Below, in pieces: positions 9,511-18,546 of a stretch of DNA of 64,000 nucleotides. The notes beneath the pieces were generated by a model, which saw only the letters and a program-made list of their open reading frames with translations, was not told the DNA's origin and did not search any database. Both the position numbers and the translations under genes were made by a program. Each line of letters begins with the position of its first letter. Position 1 is the first letter of the stretch. The DNA comes from Flavobacterium terrisoli (GTDB lineage Bacteria; Bacteroidota; Bacteroidia; Flavobacteriales; Flavobacteriaceae): positions 186,001-250,000 of the forward strand of contig NZ_JARGNA010000003.1 in assembly GCF_030167905.1 (NCBI RefSeq). The letters run 5' to 3'.

Positions 9511-9530
9511 TCCATTACCAAAACAAATTT

Positions 9531-10445
9531 ATGTTACAATTAAATGTAAAAGACGAAACTTCAAGATTGAGAGCCGTTGTACTAGGTTCAGCCAAGAATA
9601 ACGGACCAACACCAAGTGCCGCTGAAGCGTATGACCCAAAATCATTAGAGCATATTCTCGCAGGAACTTATCCTGTAGAAGCAGATATGGTCAAAGAGAT
9701 GGAAGCGTTCAATCAGGTGTTTCAAAAATATAATGTTCAGGTTTTCCGCCCGAATATGATTGAAAACTACAATCAGATTTTTACCCGAGATATCGGGTTT
9801 GTAATCGACGATGTTTTTATCAAAGCCAATATTTTACCCGACAGAGAGCGTGAACTCGATGCAATTCAATATGTGATTGATCAAATCAATCCTGCCAAAG
9901 TGGTCCGTCCGCCGGAAGAAGTACATATCGAAGGCGGTGATGTGATGCTTTGGAATGATTATATTTTTATAGGCACTTATAAAGGTTCCGATTATAAAGA
10001 TTATATCACGGCACGTACCAATATGTTTGGTGTGAATTATATCAAAGAATTATTTCCGAACAAAAAAGTAAAGGAATTTGATTTGGTGAAATCTAAGTTG
10101 GAAGCTCGCGATAATGCACTACATTTAGACTGTTGTTTTCAACCGGTAGGAAAAGACAAAGGCATCATTTATAAAAGTGGCTTCCGCGAAGAATCAGACT
10201 ATGTTTTCTTAGTGGAATTATTTGGCAAAGACAACCTGTTCCACATCACGCGTGACGAAATGTACAATATGAATTCCAATGTTTTTTCCATCGATAATAA
10301 CGTAGTGGTTTCTGAAAAAAACTTTACAAGATTAAATAATTGGCTTCGCGATAACGGATTTATCGTTGAAGAAATACCATACGCAGAAATAGCCAAACAA
10401 GAAGGACTTTTGCGTTGCTCAACCTTACCCTTAATTAGAGACTAA
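9531..10445 (+). CDS. dimethylargininase / amidinotransferase-family hydrolase
   Basis: 304 aa, a full-length member of the pentein (guanidino-group-modifying) superfamily. Family motifs are visible: TRDIGF (85-90), IEGGD with E134 and D137, H198 in ALHLD, and the nucleophile C296 in LLRCSTLPL near the C-terminus. Members hydrolyse arginine-type guanidines, for example dimethylarginine to citrulline, or act as arginine deiminases or amidinotransferases. The sequence alone does not settle the substrate. It is followed by ctlX after one base, so the pair forms a two-gene operon that probably works in arginine/citrulline-type catabolism. Cytoplasmic: no signal peptide. Confidence 0.85.
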   Translation: MLQLNVKDETSRLRAVVLGSAKNNGPTPSAAEAYDPKSLEHILAGTYPVEADMVKEMEAFNQVFQKYNVQVFRPNMIENYNQIFTRDIGFVIDDVFIKANILPDRERELDAIQYVIDQINPAKVVRPPEEVHIEGGDVMLWNDYIFIGTYKGSDYKDYITARTNMFGVNYIKELFPNKKVKEFDLVKSKLEARDNALHLDCCFQPVGKDKGIIYKSGFREESDYVFLVELFGKDNLFHITRDEMYNMNSNVFSIDNNVVVSEKNFTRLNNWLRDNGFIVEEIPYAEIAKQEGLLRCSTLPLIRD

Positions 10446-10446
10446 A

Positions 10447-11385
10447 ATGAAACAAACTACCAACTCCATATTAATGATTCGTCCGGTAGCATTCCGCATG
10501 AACGAACAAACAGCGGTCAATAATTATTACCAAAAAGTACTTGATGGATTGTCGCCTGAAACGGTAAATGCCAAAGCACAGGCAGAGTTTGATGCTTTTG
10601 TAAACAAGCTGCGAAAAGTAGGTGTAAATGTGGTTGTGGTAGAAGATACTTTAGAACCGAACACTCCGGATAGCATTTTTCCAAACAACTGGATTTCGTT
10701 TCACGAAAACGGTGATGTGGTTTTGTACCCAATGTTTGCCGAAAACCGTCGCGCCGAAAGAAGAGAAGATATTCTAGATATCCTCGAAGATGACGGATTT
10801 GAAATCAACGAAATCATGGATTATACTTTGGCTGAAGAAGACAATGTTTTCCTGGAAGGTACCGGGAGTTTGCTTTTGGATCGTGAAAACGGAAAAGCCT
10901 ATTGTGCACTTTCGCCAAGAGCCGATGAAGAACTGATGATTGAATTCTGTGAGGATTTCGAATTCACTCCGGTGATTTTTGAAGCATTCCAAACCGTAAA
11001 CGGTGAGCGAAAACTGATTTACCATACCAATGTAATGATGACTTTAGGCGATACGTTTGCCGTAGTTTGTGCTGATTGTATCGATGATAAAAAAGAACGC
11101 AAAATGGTCTTGGACAGCCTGCGTGGTGATGATAAGGAAGTAATCCTGATTACCGAAGACCAGGTCAATAACTTTGCAGGAAACATGCTGGAAGTAAAAG
11201 GGAAAAACGACGAGCGATTCTTGGTGATGAGTGAGTCGGCCTATAAAAGTTTGACCAAAAAACAAATCGCCCAATTGGAAGCTCATGTTGAGATTATCCA
11301 TTCCAGTCTGGATACGATTGAAGCTTGTGGCGGCGGAAGTGCGCGTTGCATGATGGCCGAAATCTTTTTGCCAAGAGAAGAATAA
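10447..11385 (+). CDS. ctlX: citrulline utilization hydrolase CtlX-type protein
   Basis: 312 aa, a second pentein-fold hydrolase. Visible family signatures are FPNNW (78-82), EGTGS (137-141), H193 in YHTNVMM, and the catalytic Cys C301 in GGGSARCMMAEIF. This is the pattern of the CtlX family, named from a role in citrulline use in some Bacteroidota. It starts one base after the upstream pentein stop, which argues for co-transcription and consecutive or related substrates. The pair ends at a bidirectional terminator. Confidence 0.88.
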   Translation: MKQTTNSILMIRPVAFRMNEQTAVNNYYQKVLDGLSPETVNAKAQAEFDAFVNKLRKVGVNVVVVEDTLEPNTPDSIFPNNWISFHENGDVVLYPMFAENRRAERREDILDILEDDGFEINEIMDYTLAEEDNVFLEGTGSLLLDRENGKAYCALSPRADEELMIEFCEDFEFTPVIFEAFQTVNGERKLIYHTNVMMTLGDTFAVVCADCIDDKKERKMVLDSLRGDDKEVILITEDQVNNFAGNMLEVKGKNDERFLVMSESAYKSLTKKQIAQLEAHVEIIHSSLDTIEACGGGSARCMMAEIFLPREE

Positions 11386-11404
11386 CTATTCAAAATTCAA
11401 CTAT

Positions 11405-11440
11405 AAAAAAGCCTAAAATCAATTCGATTTTGGGCTTTTC
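11405..11440. terminator. bidirectional terminator between convergent genes
   Basis: Stem AAGCCTAAAATC/GATTTTGGGCTT (11409-11420, 11426-11437) has 12 bp with one wobble and a 5-nt loop. It has A-rich and T-rich flanks, so it can stop both ctlX (+) and marC (-) transcription. Confidence 0.85.
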
Positions 11441-11458
11441 ATATTTTGATGGATATTA

Positions 11459-12094
11459 TTAAATTCCCCTGATAATGGCCAAAACTGCACTGATGATATA
11501 CTGAATTCCAATAGCAACGGTTAAAAAACCAACGATTCTGGAAATGGCCACAATTCCGGAAGCACCAAGGTATTTGGCCAAATAATGAGCACTTCTCAAA
11601 ACCAAAAAAATCAATAACGACACTATAATAATGGAAATGACAGAGGATAAAATTTCCGGAGTTGAATGGTGGTCTTGGTTGAAAGCAATTAATAGCGAAA
11701 TAGAACCCGGTCCGGCAAGCATTGGCATCGCCAATGGCGTTAATGCAATGGAATTTCTGTTTAACGAATCTTCTTCTACTTCTTTGCTGATTCCTTTCCT
11801 TTTTTTCGGATTGGCATTAAGCAAACCAAATCCTGAACTGGCAATCAAAATACCACCGGCAATTCGGAGTGCGGAAATGGTAATGCCAAAAAAACTCAAA
11901 ACATATTCGCCAATAAAAAAAGAGATTAATAAAATAATGCAAACATTAATAGCAGTCAATAGCGATACCCGTGAGCGTTCTGATTTATTATAGTCTTGCG
12001 TTAAACCTACAAAGAAAGGAATGGCACCAATTGGGTTCAAAACCGAAAATAAAGCACCAAGCAGAACAAAAAAAGTATTCAAAAAGATTTCCAT
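11459..12094 (-). CDS. MarC family integral membrane protein
   Basis: 211 aa with about six hydrophobic segments. It shows MarC/UPF0056 hallmarks: LNPIGAIPFFVGLT near the N-terminus, RIAGGILIASSGFGLL in the middle, and LTPLAMPMLAGPGSISLLI. The molecular function of the family is not established; an early link to multiple antibiotic resistance has not held up. I chose the ATG at 12094 (MEIFLNTFF). The longer frame to 12121 would need a TTG start and would run into the promoter motif at 12119-12126. Divergent from the CoA-binding gene. Confidence 0.93.
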   Translation of the reverse strand: MEIFLNTFFVLLGALFSVLNPIGAIPFFVGLTQDYNKSERSRVSLLTAINVCIILLISFFIGEYVLSFFGITISALRIAGGILIASSGFGLLNANPKKRKGISKEVEEDSLNRNSIALTPLAMPMLAGPGSISLLIAFNQDHHSTPEILSSVISIIIVSLLIFLVLRSAHYLAKYLGASGIVAISRIVGFLTVAIGIQYIISAVLAIIRGI

Positions 12095-12118
12095 TTTTCT
12101 AATAATTCTAATCAGTAA

Positions 12119-12126
12119 CAAAGATA
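12119..12126 (-). promoter_or_regulatory. -7 promoter element for marC
   Basis: On the minus strand this reads TATCTTTG, a full TAnnTTTG match, 24 nt before the marC ATG. It excludes the longer TTG-initiated reading of the gene. Confidence 0.6.
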
Positions 12127-12169
12127 AGTAAAGAATAAAAGTAAGTGTTAATTTAAAAACATTATTAGT

Positions 12170-12177
12170 TAAATTTG
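12170..12177 (+). promoter_or_regulatory. -7 promoter element, leaderless arrangement
   Basis: TAAATTTG ends only four bases before the ATG at 12182. With usual Bacteroidota geometry transcription would start at or next to the A of the start codon. Confidence 0.6.
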
Positions 12178-12181
12178 TGCC

Positions 12182-12547
12182 ATGAAAAATAAGAAAACAT
12201 TGGTGCTTGGCGCTACGACAAAACCTGAAAAATATGCTTTTTTGGCCATTAATAAATTAGTAGAAAAAGGACATTCGGTATTGGCTATCGGGCAAAATAC
12301 AGGCGAAGTAGCCGGCGTTAAAATTTACACCAAACAAATTCCGCTTAAAGGGATAGATACGGTTACGCTGTATTTAAATCCAAAGCGACAAATAGAGTAT
12401 TACAACTACATTATCGAGACGAAGCCGAAACGCGTCATCTTCAATCCGGGAACGGAAAATCCTGAGTTTTACCAGTTATTGCAAGCCAATGGCATCAAAG
12501 CGGAAGTAGCTTGTACGTTGGTGATGCTGGCTACAAATCAGTATTAA
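12182..12547 (+). CDS. CoA-binding domain protein
   Basis: 121 aa, a single Rossmann-type CoA-binding domain. It starts KKTLVLGATTKPEKYAFLAINKL and keeps the family segments GHSVLAIG, TVTLYLNPKRQ and VIFNPGTENPEF. Related stand-alone proteins (YccU-like) bind CoA; no catalytic role is established. Its stop codon overlaps the stop of the convergent gene by four bases. The promoter box is four bases from the ATG, so the transcript is probably leaderless. Confidence 0.9.
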   Translation: MKNKKTLVLGATTKPEKYAFLAINKLVEKGHSVLAIGQNTGEVAGVKIYTKQIPLKGIDTVTLYLNPKRQIEYYNYIIETKPKRVIFNPGTENPEFYQLLQANGIKAEVACTLVMLATNQY

Positions 12548-12921
12548 AGTTTCTTCTTTACGGCAATTTCAAATTTTCCGGGATAGTACTTGCCGTCTTT
12601 TTTGTATCCAAAATGGAATAGGTATTTTTTGTTGAATTCTTTATCCATTAAATTAATTTTGAGCAATACTTCATTTTCCTTTGTTGATTTTTCTTCGGCA
12701 TGCAGTAAGCCAATTCCGGAAAAAGTCAATGACTGAACATCTATATTTTCTGTTGTAATCGAAATGATGTTGATTTGGTTTTTGAGCAAAAAATCATATT
12801 CGCTTACTATTTTCAGGACTATTTTGTCGCCATTATTTTCATAAACAAAAGCATTCTCAGCATTTTGGCCAATCGATTTTGAAGTGCAAAAAAGCAATAG
12901 TAGAAAAAAAAGGTTCTTCAT
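12544..12921 (-). CDS. small secreted protein of unknown function
   Basis: 125 aa. Residues 1-18 form a signal peptide (MKNLFFLLLLFCTSKSIG, then Q-N), and the mature part of about 105 residues is beta-rich and charged. There is no lipobox Cys at the cleavage site, so it is likely periplasmic. I recognise no domain. It starts three bases after the symporter stop on the same strand and is probably co-transcribed with it. Its 3' end overlaps the convergent CoA-binding gene by four bases. Confidence 0.75.
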   Translation of the reverse strand: MKNLFFLLLLFCTSKSIGQNAENAFVYENNGDKIVLKIVSEYDFLLKNQINIISITTENIDVQSLTFSGIGLLHAEEKSTKENEVLLKINLMDKEFNKKYLFHFGYKKDGKYYPGKFEIAVKKKL

Positions 12922-12924
12922 TTT

Positions 12925-14421
12925 TTAAAATTTAGTTTGACTTGTTGCAGGTTTACTAATCAATAACAATCCGATAAATGTGATGAAACCATTCACGATA
13001 ATCAATTCGTTATCCAAAACGTAATCGCCTAACAGCGCTGCGGAATATTTGCTGATAAAGAAGCAAATCGCCGGGGATATCACACAAACCAAAGGCACGA
13101 ATTTGTCATGGACAGTTTTGGATTTCATAAACAAACCAAAGGCATACAATCCCAAAAGCGGTCCGTAAGTATAAGACGCGATTTTGAAAATCATCTTCAC
13201 TACCGAAGCGTCGTTCACTGCATTAAACAATACAATCACCAAAAACATCAGGAATGAAAATCCGATGTGAACCATATGGCGTGTTCGTACAATGTTGGGT
13301 TTGTTTTGGTTTTCGACTCTGTCCATGCCTAAAAAGTCCACACAGAAAGAAGTTGTTAAAGCGGTTAAAGCCGAATCGGTTGTAGCAAAAGTAGCTGCTG
13401 TCAATCCCAATAGGAACACTACTGCCGGAACAATTGTCAGGTGATTAAACGCAATTTCGGGGAACAATAAATCGGTTCTGGCCACGCCATCAACTATCGG
13501 AACGGCGATGCCATTTTTCTCGGCATACAGATATAGCAAGGCGCCAACGCTCAAAAAGAAAATATTGATCAGGACAAAAATCCCGGTAAAAGTGAACATG
13601 TTTTTTTGGGCTTCGCCGATGTTTTTGCAACTCAGGTTCTTTTGCATTAAATCCTGGTCCAGTCCAACCATCGCAATGGTCACAAAGATGCCGCCAAGTA
13701 TTTGTTTCCAGAAGTAATTGCCTTTCAGGAAATCTTCAAAGAAAAACACTTTGGAATAATTGCTTTCTTTTACGGCTTCAAAAGCCTGAAAAGCGCCGAA
13801 ATCCAAACTGTCACAAATGAAATAAATCGTCAGGAATACCGAAGAAACCAGGAAGAATGTCTGTAAAGTATCAGTAATGATGATGGTTTTTAGTCCGCCG
13901 CGATACGTATAGGCAAAAATCAATCCGAGCGAAATCAAAACGGTCAGGGCAAACGGAACATTAAAGGCATCAAACACATAACGCTGCAATACAATCACCA
14001 CCAAATACAATCGGAACGCAGAACCAATCGTTCGGCTGATTAGGAAAATGGAAGCCGCAGTTTTGTAGCTAATCACGCCCAATCGTTGTTCGATATAACT
14101 GTAAATTGATGTCAGGTTCATGCGGTAGTACAACGGCAGCAAAACCTTGGCAATGATTAAAAAACCAATCGCATTTCCCAGGACAAACTGGAAATATTTA
14201 AACTGCAAATCGGGATTGCCTACTTCACCAGGAACGGAGATAAATGTAACGCCTGAAAGTGCGGTGCCTATCATTCCAAAGGCCACCAAATACCATTTTG
14301 AGTTTTTATTGGCTTTGAAAAAAGTATCGTTATCTGAGCTTTTTTTACTGACCAGATTGGAAATCAAAATCAGTAAGCCGAAATAAATAATGATGATAAT
14401 CAGGATGGTTGTTGGTGACAT
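12925..14421 (-). CDS. sodium:solute symporter family transporter
   Basis: 498 aa with about 13 transmembrane segments. Typical SSS-family features are GMIGTALSGVTFISVPGEVG in the first third and the conserved segment GLTAATFATTDSALTALTTSF with its Ser/Thr-rich sodium-site region. It imports a small solute with Na+ across the inner membrane. The substrate cannot be assigned; sugars, amino acids or sialic acids are possible for this family. I chose the ATG at 14421 (MSPTTILIII) because the upstream extension to 14445 would start at TTG. It leads a two-gene unit with the small secreted protein. Confidence 0.92.
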   Translation of the reverse strand: MSPTTILIIIIIYFGLLILISNLVSKKSSDNDTFFKANKNSKWYLVAFGMIGTALSGVTFISVPGEVGNPDLQFKYFQFVLGNAIGFLIIAKVLLPLYYRMNLTSIYSYIEQRLGVISYKTAASIFLISRTIGSAFRLYLVVIVLQRYVFDAFNVPFALTVLISLGLIFAYTYRGGLKTIIITDTLQTFFLVSSVFLTIYFICDSLDFGAFQAFEAVKESNYSKVFFFEDFLKGNYFWKQILGGIFVTIAMVGLDQDLMQKNLSCKNIGEAQKNMFTFTGIFVLINIFFLSVGALLYLYAEKNGIAVPIVDGVARTDLLFPEIAFNHLTIVPAVVFLLGLTAATFATTDSALTALTTSFCVDFLGMDRVENQNKPNIVRTRHMVHIGFSFLMFLVIVLFNAVNDASVVKMIFKIASYTYGPLLGLYAFGLFMKSKTVHDKFVPLVCVISPAICFFISKYSAALLGDYVLDNELIIVNGFITFIGLLLISKPATSQTKF

Positions 14422-14564
14422 ATTGCTGTTTTTATAGAAAGCCAAAATACTAAAAAATGTGGCTGCGTTGGTTTGGTTATTCGGTTATTTGTGAAGAATG
14501 GAATGTTAATAAAAAATATATTTCCGATAGGCCAAAAATCTAACAATCTGACAGGGTATTTTGT

Positions 14565-14572
14565 TACTTTTG
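14565..14572 (+). promoter_or_regulatory. -7 promoter element of recR, leaderless arrangement
   Basis: TACTTTTG ends four bases before the recR ATG, the same spacing as at 12170-12177. Confidence 0.55.
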
Positions 14573-14576
14573 CCTC

Positions 14577-15197
14577 ATGGAATTTTCTTCAAAACTTTTA
14601 GAAAAAGCAGTAAACGAAATGGCACAATTGCCTGGAATTGGAAAGCGAACCGCTTTGCGATTGGTGTTGCACCTGTTGAAACAACCGGCGGAGCAAACGC
14701 AATTTTTGTCTCAGGCGCTGACGACTATGCGCGAGGAAATTAAATTCTGTAAAAATTGTCATAACATTTCCGATGTAGAAGTTTGCGAAATCTGTAATAA
14801 TCCCGCCAGAAATCACAAAATTATTTGTGTGGTCGAAGAGGTACGCGATGTAATGGCTATTGAAAACACCAATCAGTTCAAAGGCATTTATCATGTCCTG
14901 GGTGGGAAAATTTCACCCATTGACGGCGTTGGCCCCAGCCAGCTGAACATCAGTTCTTTGGTTGAAAAAGTAAAATTAGGACAGACAGAAGAGTTGATTT
15001 TTGCGTTGAGCTCAACAATGGAAGGCGATACAACGAATTTTTATATCTTTAAACAAATCAAAGACTTCAATATAAAAACATCCACCATTGCCAGAGGAAT
15101 TGCGGTGGGAGACGAATTGGAATATGCCGATGAGGTCACTTTGGGTAGAAGTATTTTAAATCGCGTTCCCTTTGAAAATTCCCTGAAAAATTTATAA
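14577..15197 (+). CDS. recR: recombination mediator protein RecR
   Basis: 206 aa, standard length. An N-terminal helix-hairpin-helix ([13 protein letters not shown], 18-30) is followed by a four-Cys zinc finger C58-x2-C61...C70-x2-C73. A Toprim domain ([15 protein letters not shown]) and the C-terminal [20 protein letters not shown] come next. With RecF/RecO it loads RecA on single-stranded gaps during DNA repair. It stands alone: the symporter is divergent and the downstream polysaccharide operon has its own promoter motif. Confidence 0.98.
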   Translation: MEFSSKLLEKAVNEMAQLPGIGKRTALRLVLHLLKQPAEQTQFLSQALTTMREEIKFCKNCHNISDVEVCEICNNPARNHKIICVVEEVRDVMAIENTNQFKGIYHVLGGKISPIDGVGPSQLNISSLVEKVKLGQTEELIFALSSTMEGDTTNFYIFKQIKDFNIKTSTIARGIAVGDELEYADEVTLGRSILNRVPFENSLKNL

Positions 15198-15241
15198 CAA
15201 AATAATAGCGGGCTACATTTTTCTATTTAGATTTGAAAAAC

Positions 15242-15249
15242 TATCTTTG
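15242..15249 (+). promoter_or_regulatory. -7 promoter element of the first polysaccharide operon
   Basis: TATCTTTG, a full TAnnTTTG match, 25 nt before the ATG at 15275. It lies inside the TTG-initiated upstream extension of the reading frame, which argues against that extension. Confidence 0.6.
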
Positions 15250-15274
15250 TTTGCTAATTTTTTTAAAAAAACTA

Positions 15275-16063
15275 ATGAATAAACCCAATATATATTTATT
15301 TTTTCTATTTAGTCTTTTATTAACCTCTTGTGTTCCTACCAAGGATTTGATTTATCTGCAAAACAACAACGAAGGAACAACTGCTTCGGTAACTCCTTCA
15401 AATCAAAAGCCTTACCGACTTCAAACCAACGACTTGTTGAGTGTTACCATCAAAGCCATTGACTCAAAATTGGTGGAGATATTTAACCCAACCGGAGCGC
15501 AAAACATTGTTGGTGCACCCGAACAAGGTGGTTACCTGAATGGTTATTCGGTTGATGATCACGGAAACATTCGATTGCCAATCTTAGGCGAAATTAATGT
15601 CTTAGGTTTTACCACTGAAGAGGTTAGAGGCAAAATTGAAAAATTACTTTTGGAAAAATATTTTAAAAATGAAGCCGGAATTTTTGTGACGGTAAAGTTA
15701 ACCGGATTCAGATATACCATCAATGGTGAGGTCAACAATACAGGAACAAAAACAATCTATCAGGATAAAGTAAATATTTTGGAAGCCATCGCCAATGCTG
15801 GTGATATTACGATTACCGGTGACAGAAAAGATGTTAAGGTGATTCGAAGTTTTCCGCAAGGCAGTGAAACCTTTAGCATTGATTTAACCGATAGTAAAGC
15901 GATGAATTCGCCGTGTTATTATCTTCAGCCGAACGATTATATCTATGTAAAACCATTGAAACAAAAAACATGGGGAACAGGAAAAACAGGGATAGAATCT
16001 TTGACCACTATAGTAACTTTATTATCATTAGCAACCACTACTTTTTTGTTACTTAGAAATTAA
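15275..16063 (+). CDS. polysaccharide export outer-membrane lipoprotein (Wza/BexD type)
   Basis: 262 aa from the ATG at 15275. The signal peptide ends in a lipobox (LLLTSC), so the Cys would be lipidated. The polysaccharide export (Poly_export) domain follows (YRLQTNDLLSVTIKAIDSKLVEIFN ... GNIRLPILGEINVLGFT), then SLBB-like segments (FRYTINGEVNNTGTKTIY, ILEAIANAGDITITGDRKDVKVIRS). A hydrophobic C-terminal segment (TIVTLLSLATTTFLLL) could be the outer-membrane helix of the Wza pore. It works with the tyrosine autokinase 11 bases downstream. The frame extends upstream to a TTG at 15233, which I reject. Confidence 0.93.
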   Translation: MNKPNIYLFFLFSLLLTSCVPTKDLIYLQNNNEGTTASVTPSNQKPYRLQTNDLLSVTIKAIDSKLVEIFNPTGAQNIVGAPEQGGYLNGYSVDDHGNIRLPILGEINVLGFTTEEVRGKIEKLLLEKYFKNEAGIFVTVKLTGFRYTINGEVNNTGTKTIYQDKVNILEAIANAGDITITGDRKDVKVIRSFPQGSETFSIDLTDSKAMNSPCYYLQPNDYIYVKPLKQKTWGTGKTGIESLTTIVTLLSLATTTFLLLRN

Positions 16064-16074
16064 CACTCATTTCC

Positions 16075-18546
16075 ATGCTAGACGTAAAAGATTTTACTTT
16101 TTTTGATAAACAAAACAGCTTTGATTTTAAAGGATTTTTAATCAAGACCATCAGTTATTGGAAGTGGTTTGTGGTTGGTTTGATTATTGCTTTTTCCATT
16201 GCGCATCAGGTAAATGTTAGAAAGCAAAAGATTTATGGCATAGAAACTACCATTGCGGTTCAGGAAGAAAACAATTCTTTTTTTACTTCAAATACCAGTT
16301 TGGTCTTTAACTGGGGCGGAACTTCAGATAAGGTTCAGATGATTTCAACCACTTTAAAGTCGAGATCTCACAATGAAAAAGTTGTTGACAGATTAGAATT
16401 TTACATTGATTACCTGAAACAAACCAAATATTTCCTCCAGGATGTTTATGGTGAAGTTCCTTTTGAAGTGGTCTTGGATAAAGAGAAAAACCAATTGATG
16501 GATCAGTTTATCAAGGTAAAAATGGTTTCCAAAGATTCTTATCAGATCACGATTCCTTTTCAAAGCGGCACAGCTGATGTGATTCGTTATGCCGATAATA
16601 AGAAAACAACAATCAATGTACCGGCTAAAGAGTTTAAGCAGGTATTCAGGATTGGAGAAACTGTCAGACTTCCGTTTCTGAATTGGAAATTGAATTTATC
16701 CGCGGATTCCTGGAAAAATTTTGAAGAAGAGATTTTAGTTCGTTTTAATTCTTTTGACAATACCGTTTCGTCATTCAAGGGAATCAGAGTTGATTTGGAT
16801 GAAAAAGCAGGGTCAATCCTTAAGTTGGGCATGGAGGGGACCAACAAAGCAAGGATGGTAAAATACCTTAACACCACAGTAAAGGTTTTGATTGATGCCC
16901 AATTGGATAATAAAAATAAATTTGCGGAAAATACCATCAACTTCATCGATAAGACTCTGGTTGACATGGAAAATCAGTTAAAGAATTCAGGTAATGAATT
17001 AAAAGATTTCAGCAAATCCAATGATGTAATAGACATTGAAGAAGGTGGCTTGTCTTATAAAAATCAGTTGCTGGATCTAGATACCAAAAAAGACGAAGTT
17101 GAACGGAAGATAGCCTATCTGAATTCCTTAAAAACCTATCTGAAAAACAGCGTTGATTTTTCAAAATTGCCTGCGCCAACGGTTGCCGGGATTGAAGAAG
17201 CAAATATTACGACCAATGTCGGTAAATTAATTGCCTTGTCAATTCAAAGATCTGATTTGGGATATTCCATCAAAGGTGATATCTATTATGACAGGGTTGA
17301 TAATGAAATCGAATCAGTAAAAAAAGTACTCTTGGAAAATGCCAGTTCACTGCGAGTTGCATTGCAGTATGATTTGGATCTTGTGAACAGAAAAATCGCA
17401 AAGATTGAAGGCGAAATCACCAAACTTCCTGAGAATAAGCAAGAATGGTTAAAACTGTCGAGAAAATACAACTTAAGCGATAATATCTATAATACATTTT
17501 TGCAAAAAAGAAGTGAAGCTTCCATTGTAAAAGAATCTAACGTATCCGATATTCAGTTTATTGATCCGGCCAAAGATGTTGGCGGTGGATTATTAGGGCC
17601 AAAAACCAGTGTGAACTATGTTTTGGCATTTTTTGTTGGTTTACTGGTGCCGTTGGTTTTAGTATTCTTCATTTTCTTTATCAGCAATTCCATTCAGAAT
17701 ATAGAGGATATTTCTTCACTAACGCAATTGCCATTAATTGGGATTGTCGGGATAAAACATTCTGAAACCAATTTGTCTGTATTTGAAAGGCCAAAGTCGG
17801 CACTGTCAGAATCATTCAGGGCGATTCGTTCATCCTTACAGTTTTTATATAAAAAGCAAAGCATTGAAGGAACAAAAACCCTCATGCTGACTTCTTCGGT
17901 CAGCGGTGAAGGAAAAACATTCTGTTCCATCAACATTGCTACTGTTTTTGCCTTGAGTGAGAAAAAGACAATCATACTCGGACTCGATTTAAGAAAACCG
18001 AAAATCTTTGATGATTTTAATATTCAAAATGATATCGGTGCGGTCAACTACCTGATTGGACAAAAGAAACTGGAAGATGTTATCCAACATACACACATAC
18101 CATACCTGGACGTTATTACTTCCGGACCAATTCCGCCAAATCCATCTGAGTTAATCCTGGGTGATTCCATGAGAGAAATGATGGAACAACTGAAAAGGGA
18201 TTATGATTATATCATTTTGGATACGCCGCCGGTAGGTTTGGTTTCTGACGCGATGGAGTTGGCACAATATTGTGATGTTACCCTATATATCGTTCGCCAG
18301 AACTTTACCAAAAAAGAAATGTTGACGCTTTTGAACAACAGGACAAAACGCGGTGAGCTAAACAATGTGAGTATCATTTTCAATGGTTATGAAAATAAAG
18401 CCAAATATGGTGTTGGTTACGGTTACGGTTATGGATATGGTTATAGCTATGGTTATGGCTACGGAAGCGGTTACCATGAAGATGATGAACCATCAGGATT
18501 TTTTGCGAAATGGAAATTCAGAATCCTAAAAAAATTAAGGATATGA
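16075..18546 (+). CDS. polysaccharide co-polymerase / tyrosine autokinase (Wzc-like)
   Basis: 823 aa. An N-terminal Wzz domain has one membrane segment near residues 22-42. A long coiled-coil region (about 280-480) leads to the second membrane segment at about 515-537, followed by a cytoplasmic BY-kinase domain. Visible motifs are Walker A SSVSGEGKT (607-615), Walker A' ILGLDLRKP, and Walker B YIILDTPPVG. The C-terminus carries ten Tyr within 23 residues (778-800, mostly G-Y dipeptides), the autophosphorylation cluster. By family knowledge, phosphorylation cycling of this cluster controls polymer length and export together with the outer-membrane lipoprotein. The stop codon overlaps the next start (ATGA). 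Confidence 0.95.
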   Translation: MLDVKDFTFFDKQNSFDFKGFLIKTISYWKWFVVGLIIAFSIAHQVNVRKQKIYGIETTIAVQEENNSFFTSNTSLVFNWGGTSDKVQMISTTLKSRSHNEKVVDRLEFYIDYLKQTKYFLQDVYGEVPFEVVLDKEKNQLMDQFIKVKMVSKDSYQITIPFQSGTADVIRYADNKKTTINVPAKEFKQVFRIGETVRLPFLNWKLNLSADSWKNFEEEILVRFNSFDNTVSSFKGIRVDLDEKAGSILKLGMEGTNKARMVKYLNTTVKVLIDAQLDNKNKFAENTINFIDKTLVDMENQLKNSGNELKDFSKSNDVIDIEEGGLSYKNQLLDLDTKKDEVERKIAYLNSLKTYLKNSVDFSKLPAPTVAGIEEANITTNVGKLIALSIQRSDLGYSIKGDIYYDRVDNEIESVKKVLLENASSLRVALQYDLDLVNRKIAKIEGEITKLPENKQEWLKLSRKYNLSDNIYNTFLQKRSEASIVKESNVSDIQFIDPAKDVGGGLLGPKTSVNYVLAFFVGLLVPLVLVFFIFFISNSIQNIEDISSLTQLPLIGIVGIKHSETNLSVFERPKSALSESFRAIRSSLQFLYKKQSIEGTKTLMLTSSVSGEGKTFCSINIATVFALSEKKTIILGLDLRKPKIFDDFNIQNDIGAVNYLIGQKKLEDVIQHTHIPYLDVITSGPIPPNPSELILGDSMREMMEQLKRDYDYIILDTPPVGLVSDAMELAQYCDVTLYIVRQNFTKKEMLTLLNNRTKRGELNNVSIIFNGYENKAKYGVGYGYGYGYGYSYGYGYGSGYHEDDEPSGFFAKWKFRILKKLRI
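18406..18474 (+). repeat. hexanucleotide-like (GGTTAT/C)n coding repeat for the Tyr-Gly tail
   Basis: Ten Tyr codons lie within 69 bases, mostly GGT-TAT or GGT-TAC pairs. The in-frame 6-bp periodicity could gain or lose Gly-Tyr units by slippage without changing frame. Confidence 0.75.

Noticed and set aside
15233-15274. TTG-initiated extension of the export lipoprotein
   Set aside because: It would overlap the promoter box at 15242-15249 and would put extra residues before a clean lipoprotein signal peptide at 15275.
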